Shown here piece by piece: positions 1-9,208 of a stretch of DNA of 64,000 bases. The notes beneath the pieces are model-generated. The model had not been told where the DNA came from. It worked only from the letters and a program-made list of their open reading frames with translations, and made no database searches. Numbering within the stretch: position 1 is the first letter of the stretch; each line of letters begins with the position of its first letter. The DNA comes from Rhodospirillaceae bacterium (lineage in GTDB: Bacteria; Pseudomonadota; Alphaproteobacteria; Rhodospirillales; Rhodospirillaceae), in contig JAVJSV010000016.1 of assembly GCA_040219235.1 (NCBI GenBank), forward strand, positions 530,811-594,810, in the 5' to 3' direction. Made by a program: the position numbers and the translations under genes.

Positions 1-45
1 ACTGGCAGTGTTTAAGGCAACAATTATCGCGTAAGGATCAAGGCT

Positions 46-960
46 ATGAGGCTTACCAGGCGGCAGATTCTCGCAGGCTCAGCATCTTTAATCGCGGCGG
101 CTGAACTAAGTTTTGGTGACGCCAAGGCGGAATCCGCCGCAGTGCGCACCTGGCGGCACTATGCGCCGGGCGGGTGGGGCCAGATTCACATGTGGATGGC
201 AGAGCCAAGCACGGGGCCCGGCTCCGAACCGCCGCTGATCTGCCTGCATCAGAGCCCGACGTCCGGGGCCTATTACAAGGAATTCCAGGCGGTGATGGCC
301 ACCGACAGACTGGTAATCTGCCCGGACACCCCCGGCTATGGCGGATCAACGCCGCCGCCTGAGATCCCGGATATGGAAGATTACGGCCGAGCGATGGTTG
401 AGGCGCTGGAAAACCTTGGTTATGGCGCGAATGGCAAAGGCCCAGTGGATATGCTGGGGTTTCATACCGGGAATTTTGTCGCCATAGAAATGGCAGTTAA
501 GCGGCCCGATCTCGTGCGCAGGTTGGTGATGCCAGGCATTCCCTACTATGTCGCGAGTGAGCGGGGGGACAAGCTGCAACAGTACGCCAAGCCCCGCCCC
601 TACTTCAGCGACCCCGACTATATGGCGCGGGCCTATAAAAGCAGCGTTTACGACCGCGATCTGGGCATCCCCAAAGAGCGTCACCTGGAAATGTTTGTTG
701 AGCGACTGCGCGCTGGGACAAAATCCCATTACGGATTTGATGCGGTGTTCCGTTACAATCCCGACCCCGTTCTGAAAGCCCTCAAACAACCGGTTCTGCT
801 GCCAATCCTCAATGAAACCCTGGCCGAACCAACCCGCGTTGCCGGACAGATGATCGCCGATACATCGGTTGTGGACCTGATGGACTTGGACGGCTGGGCC
901 TGGTTCACCGCGCCAGAGCGAATTGCAGCGGTTGTACGCCCCTTCCTGGATGCGGCGTGA
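46..960 (+). CDS. Tat-exported alpha/beta hydrolase-fold protein with atypical GFHTG nucleophile elbow
   Basis: The 304-residue protein starts with a twin-arginine type signal (TRRQILAG near residues 4-11, then an Ala-rich stretch to about 28), so it is probably exported folded to the periplasm. The rest reads as an alpha/beta hydrolase: a CLHQSP oxyanion-side strand near residue 67, a DTPGYGGS turn near 94, and an elbow. The elbow reads GFHTG, with His where the family normally has the nucleophilic Ser. The usual C-terminal catalytic His is not obvious either. An AAGGA ribosome site precedes ATG 46. It overlaps the next gene, a paralogue, in a TGATG arrangement. The substrate is unknown. It could be a non-hydrolytic alpha/beta-fold enzyme such as a lyase or dioxygenase-like protein. 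Confidence 0.8.
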   Translation: MRLTRRQILAGSASLIAAAELSFGDAKAESAAVRTWRHYAPGGWGQIHMWMAEPSTGPGSEPPLICLHQSPTSGAYYKEFQAVMATDRLVICPDTPGYGGSTPPPEIPDMEDYGRAMVEALENLGYGANGKGPVDMLGFHTGNFVAIEMAVKRPDLVRRLVMPGIPYYVASERGDKLQQYAKPRPYFSDPDYMARAYKSSVYDRDLGIPKERHLEMFVERLRAGTKSHYGFDAVFRYNPDPVLKALKQPVLLPILNETLAEPTRVAGQMIADTSVVDLMDLDGWAWFTAPERIAAVVRPFLDAA

Positions 961-1808
961 TGGCCTCTGGGGTGAAAACCTGGCGGCACTACGCGACGAC
1001 ACGCGACGGGCAAGTTCACCTGCTGTCCGCCGCACCGGCTGTGACGCAACAGCAGACGAAAACACCCCTGGCCTGCCTTCATCAAAGCCCCATGTCGGGC
1101 GACGTCTTTGCGGAGTTTTTACCCGTCATCGCAACAGACCGAGTAGTGCACTGCCCAGACACCCCCGGGTTCGGTAGCTCCGACCGTCCCCTGAACGTCA
1201 GAAACGGCGGCAAAGCCAACATCAAAAACCTGGGCCTGGGTTTAGCCGATGCGCTGACGGACCTTGGCTATAACGAAGGTAACCCCATTGACCTTTTTGG
1301 TTTTCACACCGGGTCTCTCGCCGCCATTGAATTGGCCCGCGCCAGACCGGAGATCGTGCGCAAACTTATTCTGGTCGGCATCCCCTACTATCCCGCCGCA
1401 GAACGCCCGGCGATGGAAAAACGGTTTGTCACGCCCTACGCCTTTTTGACCGATCCCACCTATGTGCCGGACATGTACAATCGCATGGTCCTCAAAGCGA
1501 CCAACGACCTCAGCAATGAGGAGCGTTTTGAGAATTTTCTGGGACGTATGCGCGCCGGCCCGAACGGGCAAGATGGCCCGGACTCAGTGTGGAGCTATGA
1601 CGCCGACGAAGGTTTGTCTGAGCTCGCGGCGCTGAACAAGCCGGTTTTGTTCTTAGCGTTCAACGAGGTCCTCACCGAACCCCATAAGCACGCTCATCGC
1701 CTTTACTTTCCGGATGCACCGCTGATCGAACTCAGCCATCTGCCGATGGAAGGTTTCAAAGCAGGCCCGCAGGATGTAGCCGATGCTGTCAGACCATTTT
1801 TTAGATAG
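960..1808 (+). CDS. alpha/beta hydrolase-fold protein, paralogue of the upstream gene
   Basis: This 282-residue cytoplasmic paralogue lacks a signal peptide. It repeats the upstream protein's landmarks in order: a WRHYA start, CLHQSP, DTPGFGSSD, GFHTG and IPYYPAAER. His again replaces the nucleophilic Ser in the elbow. The start ATG at 960 overlaps the preceding TGA, which suggests translational coupling; an in-frame GTG at 957 is the alternative. A paired exported and cytosolic copy suggests the two act on the same type of compound in different compartments, but that is inference. The region after the stop (1809-1941) holds no gene that I can see. Confidence 0.8.
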   Translation: MASGVKTWRHYATTRDGQVHLLSAAPAVTQQQTKTPLACLHQSPMSGDVFAEFLPVIATDRVVHCPDTPGFGSSDRPLNVRNGGKANIKNLGLGLADALTDLGYNEGNPIDLFGFHTGSLAAIELARARPEIVRKLILVGIPYYPAAERPAMEKRFVTPYAFLTDPTYVPDMYNRMVLKATNDLSNEERFENFLGRMRAGPNGQDGPDSVWSYDADEGLSELAALNKPVLFLAFNEVLTEPHKHAHRLYFPDAPLIELSHLPMEGFKAGPQDVADAVRPFFR

Positions 1809-1941
1809 CGCTTAGGTAAAGACCAGGGATAAAGGCCTGGTGTAAAAGGCCAGAAATGCCAACCTATGTAGCTTTTTCTTGTAAAAAACAATTTAATTTG
1901 TTATAGTGCCTTCATCATATGCAGTGCAGGACTTTAAATAA

Positions 1942-3183
1942 ATGCAGCATTCACACACAGCGCGCCAAAACGAGGAGGCGCTACCAGAAGATATAGAAGA
2001 ACACGCTTCGCACGACCAACGTGGCGACCCAACTTTGCTTAAACGCGGCGTATCTCTTGACGAGGCTGTGACCTGGATGATCGCTAATGAAGCTGGGCTC
2101 AATGGACGAAAATTAGCGTCTTCAGGCGCAGACGGTCAGCATGTTCTAAAGCTGCTCCGCGCAACGAAACGCGCACGCGATCCCTATAAAAGAAGAGACT
2201 TGGTGCAGCTTACAAGAACCGCCCTTTCCCGCCTCACCCCAGGGCGGCACTGCGCCCTGATTGAAGATGTCACGGCAAACTTGCAGGCAATGCAGCACCC
2301 GCAATCTGGCCCCTCCATCAATCCAGATACCGGTCTTCAAGAGTTCTTCTTTGATGGGCTCAGCCGTAAAGTGCGAAAGTGGTTTGAGCCCCAAGACCAT
2401 ATAACGTCACCGCCCCCCAAACGGACTAAGTCAGCACGCACCCCCCCTGTGCAAGCGACTGAAGGTTTGCTCGCTCCCGGCGGACTATCGCAAACAAGGT
2501 CACACCCGCTTAATATCCAACCAATTTTGGTTGAGATGCAACGCCGGGATGATGCTTTGCGGGATCAATCATTTGATGACCCAGTAGAGTTTGGGCAAGG
2601 TGCAGGAACTGGTTTACTCAGTCGCGTTGCGACAATCGGGATGGTCTCAGGCACAGGGCGAGAATCATATCGTCAGGAAGTCCATAATTTAAAAAAAGAT
2701 GACTATGAAAAACGGTCACTCATCAAACGAAAATATGGCGCTTTGACTCCTAAGGAAGTTATGGCTTTCGTTACAGCTGAACGTGGTGACAGTGTGGAGC
2801 CTGTTAAAGGGTCAGGAAGAACTGCAAATCAAACTAATCCCGTTTGGAACAAGCGTTTTGAAAGACTAGGAAAAATAGGCAAAGGCGCTGGCGCGTTGGG
2901 CCTCGTCACAGCTGGCGCGGATATCGCAACTTCTGAGAACCCGACGCGCTCCTCATACGCAAACACTGGCGCGGCAATAGGTGGAAATCTATTAGGGCTG
3001 GGTGGTGCAACCATTGGCAGTTCACTTGGTGTTGGTGGCACGATAGGGGGATCACTTCTGGGGTCAACTGCGGGAGGAAAACTCGGATACAGCGCTGGTG
3101 AAAAAATATATAACCTACAAGAAAAACTCGAACCATATTACGTTAATCCGTATCTGAACAATCGATGGACCCCGCTGTATTGA
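1942..3183 (+). CDS. outlying polymorphic effector-like protein with glycine-zipper C-terminus
   Basis: The 413-residue protein has no recognised enzymatic domain. Its N-terminal 140 residues align by eye with the cargo-like proteins at 56, 61 and 63 kb: an Ala-rich helix with AGL, a VLK-x-LR-x-AT helix, an Arg-rich LV-x-x-T-x-T helix, and a SINPDTGLQEF motif at residues 126-136 matching their NPETGL-E-[FY]. It lacks their GGDTELAHLTPGE block. The middle is polar. Residues about 340-385 are a run of GxxxG/GxxxA repeats typical of glycine zippers, which insert into membranes. A small immunity-like gene follows 32 bases downstream on the same strand. A membrane-active C-terminal toxin is a guess from architecture. 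Confidence 0.6.
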   Translation: MQHSHTARQNEEALPEDIEEHASHDQRGDPTLLKRGVSLDEAVTWMIANEAGLNGRKLASSGADGQHVLKLLRATKRARDPYKRRDLVQLTRTALSRLTPGRHCALIEDVTANLQAMQHPQSGPSINPDTGLQEFFFDGLSRKVRKWFEPQDHITSPPPKRTKSARTPPVQATEGLLAPGGLSQTRSHPLNIQPILVEMQRRDDALRDQSFDDPVEFGQGAGTGLLSRVATIGMVSGTGRESYRQEVHNLKKDDYEKRSLIKRKYGALTPKEVMAFVTAERGDSVEPVKGSGRTANQTNPVWNKRFERLGKIGKGAGALGLVTAGADIATSENPTRSSYANTGAAIGGNLLGLGGATIGSSLGVGGTIGGSLLGSTAGGKLGYSAGEKIYNLQEKLEPYYVNPYLNNRWTPLY

Positions 3184-3215
3184 GACCCAAGCGGTATAAC
3201 TTGGAGGTATTATTG

Positions 3216-3590
3216 ATGCATTTTCTTAAAAGAATTCAGACATTCTTTCTAACGTTATTTGGGAAAATGAATCAGGAATACGTGGAGTTATCAAACGACG
3301 GGTTCAAAACTTTTCGCAAAGAACATTTTAAGGAATATTCACATGAAACCGCATGGTCAGATATTGCACAGATCCGATTTGCTATTAAAGACATGGGGAT
3401 GTGGCACGAACTGTTCGTTTATATAAACCTCGATAATGGACAATCTTTTTGGATTAGCGAAGAATTTGAAAACTTCGATGCCTTTAACGCAGCAATGATA
3501 AAGCAGTTCCCAGTTATTCAGAAAAACTGGCATCAAGTTGGCCCCCAAGGCTGGGAAAAGGTTCACACTCTGTATGAATCTACCAATTGA
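3216..3590 (+). CDS. small immunity-like cytosolic protein
   Basis: The 124-residue protein starts at ATG 3216, chosen because GGAGG lies 8 bases upstream; an open frame back to 3165 overlaps the previous gene but has no ribosome site. There is no signal peptide. The sequence has the look of compact immunity proteins of polymorphic toxin systems: a W-[SN]-D-I strand, an FVYIN strand, an acidic SEEFENFDAF helix start, then a FPVI-x-x-NW ending. I cannot assign a named Imm family. The gene sits directly downstream of, and co-directional with, the effector-like gene. Both are AT-richer than the hydrolases before them, which hints at joint acquisition. Confidence 0.6.
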   Translation: MHFLKRIQTFFLTLFGKMNQEYVELSNDGFKTFRKEHFKEYSHETAWSDIAQIRFAIKDMGMWHELFVYINLDNGQSFWISEEFENFDAFNAAMIKQFPVIQKNWHQVGPQGWEKVHTLYESTN

Positions 3591-3672
3591 AAAAGACATC
3601 ATTGGCCCAATCCTTAAAGGGCCACCTTGGACTTCATGCGCGTAAAATATTATTGAGCATGATTTCTGTAGC

Positions 3673-4989
3673 TCACTTTTCTTTCAGATCAAACTTGATC
3701 ATCAGCAATGACCCCGCGATGTTGCACAGCGCTGGCCCGACGGAGGCGAGTAACAGGATTGCGAGAAAGGCGGTGTCAGGCTGTGTCTCAGGCCACGCAC
3801 CTCCTGCGGCACTGATAAATCCAGACGCTTCAAGCAGCAGCCCAACAACCAAGGGACCGAACGCCGCCGTGCCCTTCTCGACCATACTGTAGAGGGCCGC
3901 CAGGGTTCCTTCCTGGGCGATGCCTGTGGTCTTAGTGTTGTGCGCCATGGTGTCGGGAAGAATAGAGAAGCCCAGCACCAAAATTCCAGACGCCGCTACA
4001 CCGACCATGAAAATCCGGATGTTGGTAATCCAGTCGAGTTCTGCGGACGAGGCAAACAACCACGACAACGCGACCAAGGCATAAAAATACCCGGCGCCCA
4101 TATAGGTCAACCGCTTGCCGTAGCGTTTGGAGATGGCCGACCAAAGCGGAAGCGACAGGATTGTTCCCGCCGTTTGATAAATAACGAAACGTCCGAGAAA
4201 ACTCTCGTCTAAGCCAAGGATATAACGGCCCAGGTAAAGCAACGAAGCTCCAACCATGGCCCCGGCCATCAACTGGCATAGTTTCACACCGATAAAAATT
4301 TTGAACGGCCCATTGCGCATCACAATCCGCAATTGATCAAATATACTGCCGGTCGCGATACTTCCGCTGATGATCACAGGAACGCGTGCGACAATTGCGG
4401 CGCAGCCCAACATAGCAACAAGAATAATCACCGCATGGACCGCCCCCATGCCGGCGTAGCCTGCACGCCCTCCCCCGAACTGCGTGATCAGAATTGGGCC
4501 AAGGCCAGCGACAATCAGCCCAGCCACGGTCATGAAGAAGACGCGAAAGGACATCATCGTCGTGCGCTGCTGAGGAATGTCAGTAATCTCTGCCGGTACG
4601 GTGAGATAGGGCACAACGAACAGGGTATACCCTGTCGCAAAAAGCAGCAGTGTGCCAAGCACGTAAGCGCTCAGCAGCAGGCCATCTAAACCTTCCGGGA
4701 CAGCGAAGAGCAGAAAGTAGGCGACAGCGATGATGGGGGCACCCACCACGAGAAACGGAACGCGTTTGCCCCAGCGGCTTTGGGTGCGGTCACTCCAATT
4801 GCCGATCACAAGCGTGGCCGCAATATCCCAAATGCGGGATATAAAAATCAGCAAACCCGCAAGTGACGGCGACAGCCCGACATATTCCGTGAGATAAAAC
4901 AGCACGAGCAGGCTCATGGCCCCAAGCGCAGTACTCGACCCTATGGTGCCGCTGGCCCAGCCAACGGAAACAGCTTTTGAAACGCTCAC
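3673..4989 (-). CDS. MFS transporter of the GPH (glycoside-pentoside-hexuronide:cation symporter) family
   Basis: The 438-residue integral membrane protein has about twelve hydrophobic segments. The GPH signature between the second and third helices is clear: SRIWDIAATLVIGNWSDRT followed by QSRWGKRVPF, near residues 50-75. It starts at GTG 4989, 11 bases after the fibrillin-like gene, and is the last gene of the minus-strand operon that begins with the TonB receptor. GPH proteins usually import sugars or sugar-like solutes with a cation. Here the context suggests it takes up the same compound, or its product, that the TonB receptor brings across the outer membrane. Confidence 0.88.
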   Translation of the reverse strand: MSVSKAVSVGWASGTIGSSTALGAMSLLVLFYLTEYVGLSPSLAGLLIFISRIWDIAATLVIGNWSDRTQSRWGKRVPFLVVGAPIIAVAYFLLFAVPEGLDGLLLSAYVLGTLLLFATGYTLFVVPYLTVPAEITDIPQQRTTMMSFRVFFMTVAGLIVAGLGPILITQFGGGRAGYAGMGAVHAVIILVAMLGCAAIVARVPVIISGSIATGSIFDQLRIVMRNGPFKIFIGVKLCQLMAGAMVGASLLYLGRYILGLDESFLGRFVIYQTAGTILSLPLWSAISKRYGKRLTYMGAGYFYALVALSWLFASSAELDWITNIRIFMVGVAASGILVLGFSILPDTMAHNTKTTGIAQEGTLAALYSMVEKGTAAFGPLVVGLLLEASGFISAAGGAWPETQPDTAFLAILLLASVGPALCNIAGSLLMIKFDLKEK

Positions 4990-5000
4990 AAAATCACGTG

Positions 5001-5726
5001 CTATTCAGCAGCGACGGCTGTTTTGGGTATCACTTTACCGTTGAGATGCTCGATGGAGTACATGGGTTTATCGGTGCGCAGCATCACGTAATGCCCGCCC
5101 AACTGTCCCAATTGAATACGAATATCGTCATCCATATAGGCGATATGGGACCACAGTTTCGGCGACGGTTTGAGTTGTGATTTCAACTCATCGGCAGACT
5201 CCACACCGATCGCTTCACAGTAGTCTTCGATCGACATGTCTGGATCTGTTGGAATGATTTCAAAACCATCGAACTCGACAAAAAAGCGGTCCAGGTTTTC
5301 TTCCTTCTTTTTAAACCGGCCATAGGCAAAGTGATGGCTGTCAATTTGGTTCTCACCGATTCTGAAGCGTGAATAGAAGTTATAGCCGCCCGTATCCGGG
5401 TCGACTTCCAAACCGCTGTACAATTGTGTCGCCGGCACATCCGGCAGGCGCCCCATGGAGAACACTTTTAAAGAGGTGCTGACGCCCTTGCCCTGGTCCG
5501 TCGCGCCATCGCCGCCGACCAAACGGCCAAAGCTGAAATAGCTGCCTTCCCAATGGCCGCGGAATATTTCGGGATGATTGAGCGCGCCAGGATAGGGCGT
5601 GAACTCAACCAGTTCGTCGATCAGCGCATCGATGCGAATGGTTTCCGGCGTGCCCGCGCCAAATCCTTCCTTGTGGGTTTCGATCAGGCCCAGCAATTCC
5701 TCGCGCAGTTCTTCCCGTTTGGACAT
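5001..5726 (-). CDS. PAP/fibrillin-like lipid-associated protein
   Basis: The 241-residue soluble protein has no signal peptide. Its layout suggests the PAP/fibrillin domain of plastid lipid-associated proteins: an N-terminal helix, a TPYPGAL turn, a GHWEGSYFSFGRL strand near residue 57, and a C-terminal YMDDDIRIQLGQ-x-GGHYVMLR pattern near 200-220. The last pattern matches the family's DLRI-x-RG-x-x-G-FVL-x-R ending. Fibrillins bind carotenoids and other hydrophobic molecules in plastids and cyanobacteria. The ribosome site AAAGGGG precedes the ATG. In this operon it could carry or sequester a hydrophobic substrate for the DUF1838 proteins. The assignment rests on motif memory only. Confidence 0.55.
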   Translation of the reverse strand: MSKREELREELLGLIETHKEGFGAGTPETIRIDALIDELVEFTPYPGALNHPEIFRGHWEGSYFSFGRLVGGDGATDQGKGVSTSLKVFSMGRLPDVPATQLYSGLEVDPDTGGYNFYSRFRIGENQIDSHHFAYGRFKKKEENLDRFFVEFDGFEIIPTDPDMSIEDYCEAIGVESADELKSQLKPSPKLWSHIAYMDDDIRIQLGQLGGHYVMLRTDKPMYSIEHLNGKVIPKTAVAAE

Positions 5727-5786
5727 CTCAAACCCCTTTCTTATGCGTTCAGTCTGTTCATTCTCTACCGGTGATAGACGGCCTGT

Positions 5787-6623
5787 CTATAGGCTTACGT
5801 AGTCCTCGATCTCTTCAATCACGTCAGGAAAGTGTTTTTGGTTCTTTTCTACCAGGTCGGCAGGCAGGTTCTGATAGTCGGCAATCACGCGCCCGGTCCC
5901 ACGCGACATGGTGACGCCGTCTACATCATCCATCTCCATCCACGGACGCCAACTGATGACGTTCAGCTTATAAACGGTTGTCGGCACATGAGGAGCTGAG
6001 CCGCTTAAGTTTTCAAGCGGCGTGCGGAAGGTAAAGACTTCATGAAACTTCAGAGGTTGTCCACCGTCGGTCATCGGCGGCACGTAGGAATCGATCCGCT
6101 CTTCAAAAATCATTTCACCGGCTTCGATAGACTCAGGCTCGAGCCAATGATTATTGACCAATCCCTCCATTGGGAACGGCTCGTTGATCATTTTTAGATC
6201 GAGAGAAACTTGTACGCGTGTTGGTCCAAGCACTTGGGCCGGAACCGTCACAGCACGCCCGGTGATAGGATTGTTCCAGGTTTCTTCTGCAATGCCTGTT
6301 TTGAGATCGGTGAAGTAGACAATTTCAAAATAAACAGCATCGAAGCTGCCGTCTTCATTCAGCCTATGGCGCGTATAAATTTGCTGGCTGACACCAAGCA
6401 GCGGCATAGTTTCTTTATCAATGATGGCCGAGAGCACGCCCTTGGTCCAGCGAATGGCAATACCGCCATCGGTGCGCCCCATCATGCGGATCATTGTATT
6501 CAAACGATCTCGCTTGGTCATTTCGCTTTGCGCCCGCGCAGCTTTACCGACCAAGGGCGATGCGCCTAGCACCGAAGCCCCGATCACACCAGCGCCGAAG
6601 TGTCTTCTGGTTAAGCCCTTCAT
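5787..6623 (-). CDS. Tat-exported DUF1838 family protein (copy 1)
   Basis: This protein of about 278 residues starts at ATG 6623, chosen because GGGGAG lies 6 bases upstream; an in-frame start 18 bases earlier lacks this. A Tat signal (LTRRHFGAG) is followed by a hydrophobic stretch ending near ARAQS, so it should be periplasmic. The body has the DUF1838 landmarks: an ETWNNPITGRAVTVP segment, an acidic middle domain and an ISWRPWMEMDDVDG block near the C-terminus. The function of the family is not established. It is one of three divergent DUF1838 genes in a row, which suggests sequential steps or related substrates in a pathway fed by the TonB receptor. Confidence 0.8.
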   Translation of the reverse strand: MKGLTRRHFGAGVIGASVLGASPLVGKAARAQSEMTKRDRLNTMIRMMGRTDGGIAIRWTKGVLSAIIDKETMPLLGVSQQIYTRHRLNEDGSFDAVYFEIVYFTDLKTGIAEETWNNPITGRAVTVPAQVLGPTRVQVSLDLKMINEPFPMEGLVNNHWLEPESIEAGEMIFEERIDSYVPPMTDGGQPLKFHEVFTFRTPLENLSGSAPHVPTTVYKLNVISWRPWMEMDDVDGVTMSRGTGRVIADYQNLPADLVEKNQKHFPDVIEEIEDYVSL

Positions 6624-6718
6624 CGGTATCTCCCCAGCCACGACTTTTAATGACCCACTCTAAAGTTTAGGTCCAGGCAGCAATATCGCTTATGAGGACA
6701 GAACTCTAGAGAAGTGGA

Positions 6719-7570
6719 TCAGACGTCTAAGAGCTCAGGATGGTCTGATTCGATCCGGCGAAGCAACCAATCATCGCTATCCATGTGATCTGGGGACTCA
6801 AATTTCCGGCCTTTTAACCGCCAACTGATCACACCGGGGGTCTGGCCCATTTTCATCCACCCCCGCCAACTGTTGATAGTGGTGTAGGACATGGTTGAGG
6901 GGACAAAACCAGACTCGGAGTTCTCTAAATCTGACAGCAGAGCCATATGGGTTGCCAGCGATGTCGATGTTCTGAAGGGGCCGCTCCATTCGCGTTCGTC
7001 TTCATAACGCTCGCGGGGATTTGGAATTTTGACGAAGAGGTCTTCACTGCACCACACCGTATCACCAATCACCGTCGCCGGTGTAATAACACCCTTATAC
7101 TCGAGGCCATCGGGCCGTTGCGACAGGATAGGGTTCACAGTCGTCGGCGTAAACACGCTGGATTGACCAGAGCGGTAGTGGGCCGGAACGACAGTTAAAC
7201 CATTCATAGGGTTAACCCACTCATCAATCACGTCGCGGGCATCAAGGCTGGTGTGATATCCAGCTTCCTGCATTGAATAGAGGTAAGAGCCATCGGGCTG
7301 ACGTTCACACCGGCCCCAACTCATGCCTTCGATACCCATGATCGGACTGGCGACCTCGCCTTCAATTTTGGCGAAGAAGGTTCCGGAGTAGCGGGTATAG
7401 GATTTTTTGCCATCGTCACGATTACGCATCCGGACGTAGGCATCCAGCTTCTGTTGAGGATCGGAGAAATTAATCTTGCTGCTTGTGGCGAGAGTCGGGG
7501 CCACGGTTGAGGTTGCGACCAGGGCACCGGCTGTACCTGACAGCGCCTGGCGCCGCGTTAATTTTGGCAT
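6719..7570 (-). CDS. Tat-exported DUF1838 family protein (copy 2)
   Basis: The 283-residue protein has a twin-arginine leader (LTRRQALSGTAG) with cleavage likely near ATSS. It shares with its neighbours the DEWVNPMNGLTVVP segment and the NSWRGWMKMGQTPG block near residue 235. It ends in a short acidic tail. AAGGA lies 6 bases before ATG 7570, and only three bases separate this gene from the stop of the third copy, so the two are co-transcribed. No catalytic motif is recognisable, and the family function is unknown. The paralogues are quite divergent, so the triplication is not recent. Confidence 0.8.
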   Translation of the reverse strand: MPKLTRRQALSGTAGALVATSTVAPTLATSSKINFSDPQQKLDAYVRMRNRDDGKKSYTRYSGTFFAKIEGEVASPIMGIEGMSWGRCERQPDGSYLYSMQEAGYHTSLDARDVIDEWVNPMNGLTVVPAHYRSGQSSVFTPTTVNPILSQRPDGLEYKGVITPATVIGDTVWCSEDLFVKIPNPRERYEDEREWSGPFRTSTSLATHMALLSDLENSESGFVPSTMSYTTINSWRGWMKMGQTPGVISWRLKGRKFESPDHMDSDDWLLRRIESDHPELLDV

Positions 7571-7573
7571 GTC

Positions 7574-8566
7574 TTATCCTTCCGTCTTGCGCGGGGGCGC
7601 CGGCGTGCGGTCGCGCTTGAAGCGGACCATGCCGGGGACACTGGGTTTGATTTCAGTAGGTGCGTTTAAAAAATCCGGATTGCGGTCTTTGACCACGGCC
7701 ACAATATCAGCGGGCATATCGTCTAAGCTTGATGCACTGCCTGTGAAGCACCGGAACATAAAATGGCCCGGCGCATCGCCCATCAGCATGAAAGGCTGCC
7801 AGGGGCGCACATGCACCCACTTGCCGGTTTCTGAAATGGTTGTGAGGTCCGGGTTCTGCATATCGGCCAGAGACACCATGTAACTCTGGCTATCGGTAAT
7901 GCGGATCATGGGACCGGCGCTTTCACGCACCCACACTTCCGGGTCTAAGGGATTCTTGGCATAAAGATGTGCGTGCCGTTCTGCAAACAGCAGATCACCC
8001 GCAACTTGCCAATCCAGCAGAAACGGCTCGGCTGCTTTCTCGGCTTCAACCGGATCGTCATACAATTTGGCACCCCGCACAACCGGCTCTAAGGGCGCGT
8101 TAATCTGCGGGTTGGCAATGTGAAGGACTTCAACTTCCTCATTGGTATAGGGATTGACCCAGGTGTCCAAAACTTCGCCCGTTTCGAGATCGTAGTAATA
8201 GCCACATTCACGGCGGACATTGGTAAATCCAGGTTTGTCTTCCATGGGGATCAGCCGCCCGGTGCCCATGCCCATGACACCAAACAAATCGCGACCGGCC
8301 TCGCCGGGGCGAAACCCCATAGCAACACCGCGATACCAGCCGTGCTTTTGTTTGCTGAGGTCTAAATCACCGACAATGCGGGCCATGGCCAGCATGTTGC
8401 CTTGACCGGTGGTCAAATCAAGATACGGCCCGGTCAGCGATGGCTTTGCAGTCGCGGCCTGCACCGGTGCAACGACCGTAGCAGCAGATGTTATGGCCCC
8501 GGCTCCTGTTGCCAGCACCGCGCGTCGAGAAAAACCTGGTTGCGTGTTTGCTTTTAGAGTTTTCAT
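7574..8566 (-). CDS. Tat-exported DUF1838 family protein (copy 3, longest)
   Basis: This protein of 330 residues starts at ATG 8566, chosen for AAGGA 6 bases upstream. The Tat leader contains SRRAVLATGAG. Shared landmarks are DTWVNPYTNEEVEV near residue 125 and VRPWQPFMLMGDAPGHF near 260; the second corresponds to the SWRPWM block of the other copies. It is longer than its neighbours because of an insertion in the middle and a C-terminal basic tail. It is the promoter-proximal DUF1838 gene of the operon, after the small secreted protein at 8.6-9.2 kb. Function unknown. Confidence 0.8.
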   Translation of the reverse strand: MKTLKANTQPGFSRRAVLATGAGAITSAATVVAPVQAATAKPSLTGPYLDLTTGQGNMLAMARIVGDLDLSKQKHGWYRGVAMGFRPGEAGRDLFGVMGMGTGRLIPMEDKPGFTNVRRECGYYYDLETGEVLDTWVNPYTNEEVEVLHIANPQINAPLEPVVRGAKLYDDPVEAEKAAEPFLLDWQVAGDLLFAERHAHLYAKNPLDPEVWVRESAGPMIRITDSQSYMVSLADMQNPDLTTISETGKWVHVRPWQPFMLMGDAPGHFMFRCFTGSASSLDDMPADIVAVVKDRNPDFLNAPTEIKPSVPGMVRFKRDRTPAPPRKTEG

Positions 8567-8630
8567 AACGTGTCCTTCTTCATCATTCATCGTCTTGAAT
8601 GCTGTGGTTCATCCGGGTGAGTTGACTTTA

Positions 8631-9188
8631 TTATTGGGAGATCAAAGTTTGCCGGATGAAAGACCTGAGCTCATAGGTTTCATCGCCATCATCGTCATCC
8701 AGAAAATTGACTTCCTTTGTGTTCTCGATGGTGTCTCCGGTGCGCGTTCTGACATAACGCAGAATTGCGGGTCGATCTTCGTAGATTTCTTCGCCGCCCG
8801 GAGACGCAATCACTGTGACCCAATGGGTTTCATCGGTCTTTGAAACCTCCAGCACCGAGAACCGGTAATCGCGTTGGCTGCCATTGGCAAAGTAGGACGT
8901 GACGATTTCGCCGCTGGACGGCTCGGACACCATGACCGTGACGGAGCTCATCTGCCGATCAGGCGTTAGAAATGTTTCTATTTTGACTGGCACGCTGCCA
9001 TCTGGTGTAGGTGCCCAAGTTGTCTTTAAATCAACAGTCTGGGGCTTAGAGTCATCCGGTCCGTAGATATCAATAGTCCCTTCCCAATCGCCAGATTGAG
9101 AGGCCCAGAGTTGCAGGGCGTCTGCAGCCGGAGAAGCTTGCGCGGCAACGCTAGTCAATAGTAACGAGGAGACGAATAGAGCTCGCAT
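8631..9188 (-). CDS. small secreted protein of unknown family
   Basis: The 185-residue protein has a standard signal peptide (MRALFVSSLLLTSVAAQA, then SPA). The mature part is beta-rich, opening with LWASQSGDWEGTIDIYG and ending in acidic residues followed by ELRSFIRQTL. The W-x-G opening resembles lipocalin-like or DUF1579-type barrels that bind small hydrophobic molecules, but I cannot place it firmly. An in-frame GTG two codons upstream is possible. It sits between the TonB receptor, from which it is separated by an intrinsic terminator, and the DUF1838 trio. Confidence 0.65.
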   Translation of the reverse strand: MRALFVSSLLLTSVAAQASPAADALQLWASQSGDWEGTIDIYGPDDSKPQTVDLKTTWAPTPDGSVPVKIETFLTPDRQMSSVTVMVSEPSSGEIVTSYFANGSQRDYRFSVLEVSKTDETHWVTVIASPGGEEIYEDRPAILRYVRTRTGDTIENTKEVNFLDDDDGDETYELRSFIRQTLISQ

Positions 9189-9208
9189 TAGCACAGGCTG
9201 TTAACTCC

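Noticed and set aside
346..1065. Minus-strand open frame of 239 codons
   Set aside because: It is antisense to the two alpha/beta hydrolase genes and matches no family; a high-GC shadow.
3591..3640. Possible terminator after the small immunity-like gene (GGCCC/GGGCC)
   Set aside because: The stem is only five bases and no T run follows.
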